Assembly (NCBI RefSeq): GCF_006974125.1
Contig: NZ_CP037858.1
Span: 3,968,001 to 4,032,000 of the forward strand
DNA from: Stenotrophomonas maltophilia
GTDB lineage: Bacteria; Pseudomonadota; Gammaproteobacteria; Xanthomonadales; Xanthomonadaceae
Direction of reading: 5' to 3'
Length of the DNA: 64,000 nucleotides
Shown: piece by piece, positions 25,248 through 32,196 of the stretch
Layout: each line of letters begins with the position of its first letter
How positions within the stretch are numbered: the first letter of the stretch is position 1
The notes under the pieces: generated by a model
What the model saw: only the letters and a program-made list of their open reading frames with translations
Database searches by the model: none
Told to the model about the DNA's origin: nothing
Position numbers and translations under genes: made by a program

Positions 25248-26225
25248 ATGAGTTATCAGATCAGCGTGCTGGACAAGAGCCCGGTGACCGAAGGTGCCTC
25301 GCCGGAGCAGGCGCTGCGCAACAGCCTGCAGCTGGCGCAGCGTGCCGAGCAGCTGGGCTACCACCGCTACTGGTTCGCCGAACACCACGCAGCCCCGACC
25401 TTGGCCAGCCCGGCGCCGGAAGTGCTGGCGGCCTGGGTGCTGGCGCAGACCCGGCGCATCCGCATCGGCAGCGGCGGGGTGATGCTGCGCCACTACGCGC
25501 CGTACAAGGTCGCGGAGAACTTCAACCTGCTGGCGGCGTTGGCGCCAGGGCGCGTGGACCTGGGCGTGGGCAAGGCACCCGGCGGCCTGCCGGCATCGAC
25601 CGCGGCGCTGGCGGCTGGGCGCCCGGCGTTCGCCGACTTCGACCAGCAACTGCGCGACCTGGAGGGCTATCTGTCCGCTGCCGAAGCCGAGGCATTGGCG
25701 CGGCCGGTTCCGCAGCAGGCGCCGGAGCGCTTCCTGCTCGGTGCCAGCCCGCAGAGTGCGCAGCAGGCGGCCGAGTTGGGTTGGCGCTTCGTCTACGCCG
25801 CGCACTTCGATGGCGACCCGAAGCACATCGAGGCCGCGTTCGACGCCTACCGCAGCGTCTCCTCGCAGCCGCCGCTGCTGGCCACGGTGGCCTTCGCCGC
25901 GCCGACTGCCGAAGCAGCTGCGCGTCATATCGGTGCATTGCGGGTCTACAAGCTGCACCTCGGCCCCGGGCAGACGGTGAACCTGCCCAGCCCCGAGGCG
26001 GCTGCCGAGTACGCACGCCAGGTGGGCGTGGCCGACTTCCGCATCGAGGAAACACGCCCAAGCGTGTTGTCCGGTGATGCGCAGCACGTGCGTGACGAAC
26101 TGGATGCGTTGCACCGGCGCTTCGGCGTGGGCGAGTTCATTCTCGATGCGCCCGTGGCCGACCTCGACGCGCGCCTGACATCCCTTGAACTGCTGTCGCC
26201 CGCGCCGCGCGCGGCGGTGGCCTGA
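25248..26225 (+). CDS. LLM-class flavin monooxygenase (MsnO8/CmoO-like)
   Basis: A 325-residue luciferase-like TIM-barrel protein: ISVLDKSPVTEGASPEQALRNSLQLAQRAEQLGYHRYWFAEHH, then IRIGSGGVMLRHYAPYKVAENFNLLAALAPGRVDLGVGKAPG, typical of the MsnO8 family. It uses reduced FMN and oxygen. Fifteen bases separate it from DUF3088 and 18 from the next monooxygenase, so it is cotranscribed. The counterpart in Bacillus subtilis is YtmO (CmoO) of the S-alkylcysteine salvage cluster. The substrate is inferred from context only. Confidence 0.9.
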   Translation: MSYQISVLDKSPVTEGASPEQALRNSLQLAQRAEQLGYHRYWFAEHHAAPTLASPAPEVLAAWVLAQTRRIRIGSGGVMLRHYAPYKVAENFNLLAALAPGRVDLGVGKAPGGLPASTAALAAGRPAFADFDQQLRDLEGYLSAAEAEALARPVPQQAPERFLLGASPQSAQQAAELGWRFVYAAHFDGDPKHIEAAFDAYRSVSSQPPLLATVAFAAPTAEAAARHIGALRVYKLHLGPGQTVNLPSPEAAAEYARQVGVADFRIEETRPSVLSGDAQHVRDELDALHRRFGVGEFILDAPVADLDARLTSLELLSPAPRAAVA

Positions 26226-26243
26226 CCTGCAGGAGCGATTCCC

Positions 26244-27587
26244 ATGAGCACGACCCCGCGCCACATTCCGTTCGGCATCATGCTGCAGGGCCCCGGCAGC
26301 CACATGCATGCCTGGAAGCATCCCTCCAACCCGGCCGATGCCAGCGTCAACCTGCAGTTCTACATCGACATCGCGCGCACTGCCGAGGACAACGGCATCG
26401 CCTTCGGCTTCGTGGCCGATGGCCTCTACATCAACGAGAAGTCGATCCCGCACTTCCTCAACCGCTTCGAGCCGATGTCGCTGCTGTCGGCGCTGGCCAC
26501 GGCGACGAAGAAGATCGGCCTGGCCGGCACGCTGTCGACCTCCTACAGCGACCCGTTCACCGTTGCCCGCCAGTTCGCCTCGCTGGACCTGCTCAGCGGC
26601 GGCCGCGCCGGCTGGAACGTGGTGACCTCGCCACTGGAGGGCTCCGGCCGCAACTATGGCCGGCCGCACCCGGAGCATGCGCTGCGCTACCAGATCGCCG
26701 ACGAGTATCTGGACGTGGTGCAGGGGCTGTGGGATTCCTGGGATGACGATGCCTTCGTGCGCGAGCGCGACAGCGGCACGTTCTTCGCGCCGGAAAAGTT
26801 CCGCCGGCTCGACCACAAGGGCCGCTTTTTCCAGGTGGAAGGTCCGCTCAACATCCAGCGCTCGCCACAGGGCCAGCCGGTGATCTTCCAGGCCGGTTCG
26901 TCCGATGATGGCATTGCGTTGGCCGGCAAGTACGCCGATGCGGTGTTCACCCATTCGCCATCGCTGGAAGAAACCCGCGCGTTCACCCAGAAGGTGAAGA
27001 ACTCGGCGATCGCGCACGGCCGCAGCGGCAATGACGTGAAGATCTTCCCGGGCATCGGCCCCATCATCGGCCGCACCGCCGAGGAGGCCGAGGCCAAGTA
27101 CCAGGCAATCGCCGCACTGGCCACGCTTGAGGATGCGCTGGCCTATCTCGGCCGCTTCTTCGATCACCACGATTTCAGCCAGTACGATCCGGATGCGCCC
27201 TTCCCGGAGCTGGGTGACATCGGCAGCAATTCGTTCCGTTCAACCACTGACCGCATCAAGCAGGATGCGCGTGAGAAGGGCCTGAGCCTGCGCCAGGTGG
27301 CACTGGAAGCAGTGAGCCCGCGACCGAACTTCATCGGCACCCCGGAGCATGTGGCCGATGAGCTGATCCGCTGGTTCGATGCCGGGGCCAGCGATGGCTT
27401 CATCCTCGGCTTCGCGGCGCAGCGCGAAGGCCTGGACGATTTCGTGACCCAGGTGCTGCCGATCCTGCAGGCGCGCGGCTACCACCAGCGCGAGCTGGAG
27501 GGACAGACCCTGCGCGAGCATCTGGGCCTGCCGTACAAGGCCAGCCGCCATGCGACCGACGCCGAACCGGCGCGGAAGGTGGGGTAA
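26244..27587 (+). CDS. LLM-class monooxygenase (NtaA/SnaA/DszA family, CmoJ-like)
   Basis: A 447-residue flavin-dependent monooxygenase: IPFGIMLQGPGSHMHAWKHP at the start, FGFVADGLYINEKSIPHFLNRFEPMSLLSALA, GLAGTLSTSYSDPFTVARQFASLDLLSGGRAGWNVVTS and the QAGSSDDGIALAGKYADAVFTH loop, all hallmarks of the NtaA/SnaA/DszA branch. In the 2-succinocysteine pathway CmoJ, a member of this branch, cleaves the C-S bond of the N-acetylated substrate. Neighbours (GNAT, M20 deacylase, FMN reductase) match that pathway. Confidence 0.92.
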   Translation: MSTTPRHIPFGIMLQGPGSHMHAWKHPSNPADASVNLQFYIDIARTAEDNGIAFGFVADGLYINEKSIPHFLNRFEPMSLLSALATATKKIGLAGTLSTSYSDPFTVARQFASLDLLSGGRAGWNVVTSPLEGSGRNYGRPHPEHALRYQIADEYLDVVQGLWDSWDDDAFVRERDSGTFFAPEKFRRLDHKGRFFQVEGPLNIQRSPQGQPVIFQAGSSDDGIALAGKYADAVFTHSPSLEETRAFTQKVKNSAIAHGRSGNDVKIFPGIGPIIGRTAEEAEAKYQAIAALATLEDALAYLGRFFDHHDFSQYDPDAPFPELGDIGSNSFRSTTDRIKQDAREKGLSLRQVALEAVSPRPNFIGTPEHVADELIRWFDAGASDGFILGFAAQREGLDDFVTQVLPILQARGYHQRELEGQTLREHLGLPYKASRHATDAEPARKVG

Positions 27588-27591
27588 GGCG

Positions 27592-28812
27592 ATGAGCGGA
27601 GAGTCCGCAGTAGCGCCGGGCCATGCCCGGCGGAAATCCCAAACGACGGGCGTATTGCCGGAGATCGCGGCGCGCGCCGAGGCGGCCATCGCGATCCGTC
27701 ATGACCTGCACCGGCACCCGGAGCTGGCCTTCGAGGAGCACCGCACCAGCGCCCGAGTGGCCGAACTGCTGCAGCAGTGGGGCTATGAGGTGACTACCGG
27801 CCTCGGTGGCACCGGCGTGGTCGGTACGCTGCAGCGCGGGCAGGGCAGCCGTCGTCTCGGCCTGCGCGCCGACATCGATGCACTGCCGATCCACGAGGCG
27901 TCCGGGCTGGCCTACGCCAGCCAGAACGAAGGGCTGATGCATGCCTGTGGCCACGATGGGCATACCGCCATCCTGCTGTCCGCCGCGCATTACCTGGCCC
28001 ATCACGGCGATATCGACGGCACCCTGCAGCTGGTGTTCCAGCCGGCCGAGGAGACGGGTTCGGGCGCGTCGAAGATGATTGCCGACGGCCTGTTCGAGCG
28101 TTTCCCGGTGGATGCGATCTATGGCCTGCACAACTGGCCGGGCGTGCCGGTGGGCCACTTCGGCTTTGTCGATGGCCCGGCGATGGCGTCGGTGGACTGG
28201 GCGCGGCTGAAGGTGATCGGCAAGGGCGGCCACGGTGCCGAGCCGCAGGGCAGCGTCGACCCGATCCTGGCGGCGGCGCACATCGTCACCGCGCTGCAGA
28301 GCGTAGTGTCGCGCAACGTCGATCCGCGGCAGATGGGCGTGGTCACGGTCGGTTCGATCCACGGCGGGCAGGCGGCCAATGTGATCCCGGACGTGGTCGA
28401 GCTGAAGCTGACCGTGCGCGCCTACCTGCCGGAGGTCCGTGACATCCTGCGGCACCGGGTCACCGAGGTCGCCGAGCAGACCGCTGCGGCCTTCGGCGCG
28501 CGCGCCGAGATCGAGTTCCCGCGCGGTTTCCCCAGCGTGATCAACCACCCGCAGCAGACCGCCTACATCCGCGAGGTGGCGCTGCAGGGCTTCGGCAGCG
28601 AACACGTAGTGCCCGGATTCGCGCCGCGCACCGCCAGTGAGGATTTCGCCTTCCTGCTGCAGGCGCGGCCGGGCAGCTTCGTGTTCGTCGGAAACGGCGA
28701 CAGCGCACCGCTGCACAGCCCGCGCTACGTGTTCAACGATGCGGCCATCGCGCCGGCCGCCAGCCTGTGGGCGCGGCTGGCCGAAGACTATCTGGTGAAG
28801 GACGTGGCATGA
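27592..28812 (+). CDS. M20-family amidohydrolase / N-deacylase (SndA-like)
   Basis: A 406-residue metallopeptidase of the M20D type: IRHDLHRHPELAFEE, HACGHDGHTAILL (metal ligands), PAEETGSGASKMI, GLHNWPGVPVG, and EDFAFLLQARPGSFVFVGNG near the C-terminus. These enzymes remove N-acyl groups from amino acids. In this cluster the likely job is deacetylating the cysteine product after C-S cleavage. The ATG at 27592 lies five bases after the upstream stop. Residues 7-14 are encoded by a GTAG-headed REP palindrome, so the first 23 residues are not part of the conserved fold. The stop overlaps the GNAT start as ATGA. Confidence 0.9.
   Translation: MSGESAVAPGHARRKSQTTGVLPEIAARAEAAIAIRHDLHRHPELAFEEHRTSARVAELLQQWGYEVTTGLGGTGVVGTLQRGQGSRRLGLRADIDALPIHEASGLAYASQNEGLMHACGHDGHTAILLSAAHYLAHHGDIDGTLQLVFQPAEETGSGASKMIADGLFERFPVDAIYGLHNWPGVPVGHFGFVDGPAMASVDWARLKVIGKGGHGAEPQGSVDPILAAAHIVTALQSVVSRNVDPRQMGVVTVGSIHGGQAANVIPDVVELKLTVRAYLPEVRDILRHRVTEVAEQTAAAFGARAEIEFPRGFPSVINHPQQTAYIREVALQGFGSEHVVPGFAPRTASEDFAFLLQARPGSFVFVGNGDSAPLHSPRYVFNDAAIAPAASLWARLAEDYLVKDVA
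27610..27633 (+). repeat. SMAG REP palindrome inside the 5' end of the M20 gene
   Basis: GTAG head then CGCCGGGC-CAT-GCCCGGCG, in frame with the coding sequence and read as VAPGHARR. Confidence 0.8.
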
Positions 28813-29360
28813 GCAGCAACGAACGCTTCCTCTATACCTCGGTGGATGATCCGCTGGCGCGGCCGCTGTTTGATGGCTTGGAACAGGAGTACGACAGCCG
28901 CTACGCCGACGTGCGCCGACGCATCGGTGGCAGCGCCCGCGAGGAGCTGCAGCGCTACCCGGCGCAGGCCTTTGCTGCCCCGGTCGGTGCCTTCGTGCTG
29001 CTGCTGCGCGACGATGTGGCGATTTCCGGCGGTGCCTTCATGCCGCACCGCGATCCGGATACCGCCGAGTTCAAGCGCATCTGGACGCTGCCTGGATTGC
29101 GCCGCCAGGGCATCGCGCGGCGCGTGCTGCAGGAGCTGGAAGATCAGGCGGCACGGCAGGGCTATCGGCGGGTGTTCCTGACCACCGGCTTCCGCCAGCC
29201 TGAAGCTGTTGGCCTGTACCTCAGCCACGGTTACACCGCGCTGTTCGATCTGGATGCGGACCCGGAAACGGTTGCGCATCTGCCGTTCGAAAAGCACCTG
29301 CGGGCAGCGACGCCTGTCGTTGCGCCTGCGCAGGCCGCGCTGCATGGAGCCCACGCATGA
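28809..29360 (+). CDS. GNAT N-acetyltransferase (SnaA-like by context)
   Basis: A 183-residue acetyltransferase: GAFMPHRDPDTAEFKRIWTLPGLRRQGIARRVLQELEDQAARQGYRRVFLTTGFRQPEAVGLYLSHGYTALFDL carries motif A (R-R-Q-G-I-A) and motif B. ATG overlaps the deacylase stop, and its own stop overlaps the transporter start, so the three are tightly coupled. In the Bacillus ytm cluster a GNAT protein acetylates the S-modified cysteine so that the monooxygenase can act. The same role is inferred here. Confidence 0.87.
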   Translation: MSSNERFLYTSVDDPLARPLFDGLEQEYDSRYADVRRRIGGSAREELQRYPAQAFAAPVGAFVLLLRDDVAISGGAFMPHRDPDTAEFKRIWTLPGLRRQGIARRVLQELEDQAARQGYRRVFLTTGFRQPEAVGLYLSHGYTALFDLDADPETVAHLPFEKHLRAATPVVAPAQAALHGAHA

Positions 29361-31102
29361 GCACGCCGTCGACTGCACTGGACGGGATCACCACGCGGCC
29401 GGCGCCCGCGCCGGCGCTGAAGATCGTGCCGGCCCGGCATCCGCTGCAGGTCTTCGGCACGGTGCTGGCACTGGCGCTGATCCTGATCGGGCTGCAATCC
29501 GTGCTGGGTAATCCACGCTGGGGCTGGGGCACCTTCGCCGAGTGGTTCTTCGCACGCCCGGTGCTGGAAGGCCTGGGCCGTACGCTGCTGCTGACCGCGC
29601 TCGGTACCGGTCTCGGCTTCGCGCTGGGCACCTTGCTTGCGCTGGCCCGGGTGTCCGGTTCACCGCTGCTGTCGGCGGTGTCGTGGGGCTATGTGTGGCT
29701 GTTCCGCTCGATCCCACTGCTGGTGCTGTTGTTGCTGTTGAACAACCTGGGCTACCTGTACAGCACCATCGAGCTGGGCGTGCCGTTCACCGGTATCAGC
29801 CTGTTCTCGTACCCGACCACCCAGCTGATTGGCGTGTTCACTGCGGCAGTACTGGGTTTGACCCTCAACCAGGCGGCGTTCTCGGCGGAGGTGATCCGTG
29901 GCGGCATCCTGTCTGTGGACCATGGGCAGTATGAGGCGGCCGCCGCGCTTGGCCTGCCGCGTGGCCGCCAGGTGCGACGCATCATCCTGCCGCAGGCGAT
30001 GCGCTCGATCCTGCCGGCCGCGTTCAACGATGTGATCGGCCTGGCCAAGAGCACCTCGGTGGTCTACGTGCTGGCGCTGCCTGAGCTGTTCTACACGGTG
30101 CAGGTGATCTACCGCCGCAATCTGGAGGTGGTGCCGCTGCTGATGGTGGCCACGGTCTGGTACCTGGTGATCCTGACCGTGCTGTCGCTGCTGCAGCGGC
30201 GCGTGGAGCAGCGCTTTGCGCGCGGCCAGCTGCAGCGTGAGCGCTCGGTGTCGCGCGTGTCATCGTCCCCGCGCGTGCAGAGCGATGGTGCGCCGCGCGT
30301 GATCAACCGCCCGCGCATCGCCACCCAGGTCGAAGCGGGCGAGGGTGCGTCGGTGTCGTTGCACGGCGTGGGCAAGGTGTTCGGCGAGCAGTCGGTGCTG
30401 GAAGACGTGAACCTGGACCTTCGCGCGGGCAGTGTGACGGTGTTGATCGGGCCATCTGGTGCGGGGAAATCCACGCTGCTGCGGCTGATCAATCACCTGG
30501 AACGCGCCGACAGCGGATACGTGACCGTTGGCGGCCAGCTGATCGGCTACCGCCGCGACGGTGACACGCTGTACGAACTGCCTGAGCGCGAGATCCGCCG
30601 CCGTCGTGCGGAAGTGGGCATGGTGTTCCAGGGCTTCAACCTGTTCCCGCACCTGACCGCGCTGGAGAACATCATCGAGGCACCCATTGCAGTGCGTGGC
30701 GTGCCGCGCGCGCAGGCCGAGCAGCAGGCGCGCACGCTGCTGGAGCGGGTCGGCCTGGCCGACAAGGCCGATGCCTTCCCGCGCCAGTTGTCCGGTGGCC
30801 AGCAGCAGCGCATCGCGATCGCCCGCGCACTGGCGCTGCAACCGAAGGTGCTGCTGTTCGATGAACCGACCTCGGCGCTGGACCCGGAGCTGGTAGCCGA
30901 AGTGCTGAGCGTGATCGAGGAGCTGGCCCGTTCCGGCACCACGCTGGTGATCGTCACCCATGAACTGAGCTTCGCCCGCCGCGTGGCCGACCACGTGGTG
31001 ATGATGGACCAGGGCCGGGTGATCGAGCAGGGCACGCCCGAGGCCCTGTTCGAGCGCCCACGCCAGCAACGCACGGCCGATTTCCTGGCCAAGACCCTGT
31101 AA
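29357..31102 (+). CDS. Fused amino-acid ABC transporter permease and ATPase
   Basis: A 581-residue fusion. Residues about 30-285 form a HisM-type permease with five helices and the EAA loop EAAAALGLPRGRQVRRIILPQA (193-214). A linker of about 45 residues follows. Residues about 331-581 form the ATPase: Walker A GPSGAGKST (365-373), Q-loop VFQGFNLFPHLTALEN, signature LSGGQQQR (478-485), Walker B VLLFDEPTSALDP. It is usually two genes (as tcyL/M and tcyN for cystine). The permease start overlaps the GNAT stop as ATGA. Substrate is predicted to be the S-modified cysteine taken in by the cluster. Confidence 0.93.
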   Translation: MSTPSTALDGITTRPAPAPALKIVPARHPLQVFGTVLALALILIGLQSVLGNPRWGWGTFAEWFFARPVLEGLGRTLLLTALGTGLGFALGTLLALARVSGSPLLSAVSWGYVWLFRSIPLLVLLLLLNNLGYLYSTIELGVPFTGISLFSYPTTQLIGVFTAAVLGLTLNQAAFSAEVIRGGILSVDHGQYEAAAALGLPRGRQVRRIILPQAMRSILPAAFNDVIGLAKSTSVVYVLALPELFYTVQVIYRRNLEVVPLLMVATVWYLVILTVLSLLQRRVEQRFARGQLQRERSVSRVSSSPRVQSDGAPRVINRPRIATQVEAGEGASVSLHGVGKVFGEQSVLEDVNLDLRAGSVTVLIGPSGAGKSTLLRLINHLERADSGYVTVGGQLIGYRRDGDTLYELPEREIRRRRAEVGMVFQGFNLFPHLTALENIIEAPIAVRGVPRAQAEQQARTLLERVGLADKADAFPRQLSGGQQQRIAIARALALQPKVLLFDEPTSALDPELVAEVLSVIEELARSGTTLVIVTHELSFARRVADHVVMMDQGRVIEQGTPEALFERPRQQRTADFLAKTL

Positions 31103-31118
31103 CCCTGGAAGGAACACC

Positions 31119-32096
31119 ATGAGCCCTGCAGCACCGCGTCGAATCTCACGCAGCGCCCTGTTGATCGGAGGCGTTCTGGTCATCGGTATCGCCGGCATCG
31201 TCTATTCGCGCGTGCGCCAGGCACCGGATGCCGGCGTAGCGGCCGCGACCAGCCTCGCCGGTGTGAACACCTCTGTGCTGAAGGGCACGCTAGATCCCAA
31301 GGCACAGGCGTTGATCCCGGCTGGCTACCGCTTTGTCACGCCGGGTGCGTTCACCGTGGCGACCCACCCGGGCCAGCTGCCACTGGCCGACTACGGCGCC
31401 GACAGCAAGGACGTGGTCGGCATCGAGCCCGACATCGCACGGCTGATCGCCGATGGGCTGGGCCTGAAGCTGGTGATCGTGCCGGTGGCCTGGGCCGACT
31501 GGCCGCTGGGGCTGGAGTCGGGCAAGTACGATGCGGTGCTGTCGAATGTGACGGTCACCGAAGAGCGCAAGAAGAAGTTCGATTTCTCCAGCTACCGTTA
31601 CGACCTGCTGGGCATCTACACGCGCACTGATGGGCCGATCCAGAAGATCGAGAAGCCGGCGGATGTGGCGGGGCTGAAGGTGGTGGTGGGTGCCAGCACC
31701 AACCAGGACCAGATCCTGCGGCAGTGGGACCAGCAGAACATTGCGGCCGGCTTGAAGCCGGTGGAGTACCAGTACTTCGATGACGCGGTGGTCGGCCGGT
31801 TGGCGGTGATCACCGGGCGGGCCGATGTCTCGTTCGAGCCCAATGCCACCGGCGCCTATTCGGCGCGCGATGGCAAGGTGCGGCGCGTGGGCCTGTTCCC
31901 CGGCGGCTGGCCGAACGCCGCGGCGATCTCGGTGACCACGCGCAAGGGCAGCGGCCTTGCGGATGCGGTGACGCAGGCGCTGAACACGCAGATTGGCAGC
32001 GGCACCTATGCGCAGGCGCTGAAGCGGTGGAATGTGGCCGAGGAAGCCGTGCCGCAGTCGCAGACCAATCCGCCGGGGTTGCCGACGCTGCAATGA
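31119..32096 (+). CDS. ABC transporter substrate-binding protein (amino-acid type)
   Basis: A 325-residue periplasmic binding protein of the SBP_bac_3 type. It has an N-terminal membrane segment (residues 13-31, LLIGGVLVIGIAGIVYS) with no lipobox or clear cleavage site, so it may stay anchored. Ligand-domain motifs: DSKDVVGIEPDIARLIADGLGLKLVIVPVAWADWPLGLESGKYDAVLSNVTVTEERKKKFDFS, and KPADVAGLKVVVGASTNQDQILR. Last gene of the cluster, 16 bases after the fused transporter. REP palindromes follow the stop and probably mark the end of the transcript. Confidence 0.9.
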   Translation: MSPAAPRRISRSALLIGGVLVIGIAGIVYSRVRQAPDAGVAAATSLAGVNTSVLKGTLDPKAQALIPAGYRFVTPGAFTVATHPGQLPLADYGADSKDVVGIEPDIARLIADGLGLKLVIVPVAWADWPLGLESGKYDAVLSNVTVTEERKKKFDFSSYRYDLLGIYTRTDGPIQKIEKPADVAGLKVVVGASTNQDQILRQWDQQNIAAGLKPVEYQYFDDAVVGRLAVITGRADVSFEPNATGAYSARDGKVRRVGLFPGGWPNAAAISVTTRKGSGLADAVTQALNTQIGSGTYAQALKRWNVAEEAVPQSQTNPPGLPTLQ

Positions 32097-32097
32097 C

Positions 32098-32196
32098 GCC
32101 GGGCGTGGCCCGGCGCTACCCATGCATTGCCGCGAGAGTAGATCCACGCCATGCGTGGATGCTCCTGTCGAGCCGAGCCATGCTCGGCTGCTCTAC
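32098..32196. repeat. Three SMAG REP palindromes between convergent genes
   Basis: Three GTAG-headed stem-loops: 32098-32119 (minus orientation, CGCCGGGC arms), 32138-32161 (plus, ATCCACGC arms), and 32172-32196 (minus, GCCGAGC arms). The last one's GTAG supplies the TAG stop of the glycosidase gene at 32193-32195. They fill the space between the convergent binding-protein and glycosidase genes and may serve as bidirectional terminators. Confidence 0.8.

Noticed and set aside
25149..27170. A 673-codon antisense frame over the two luciferase-family monooxygenases.
   Set aside because: Composition is typical of antisense frames in high-GC DNA, and both sense genes are well supported.
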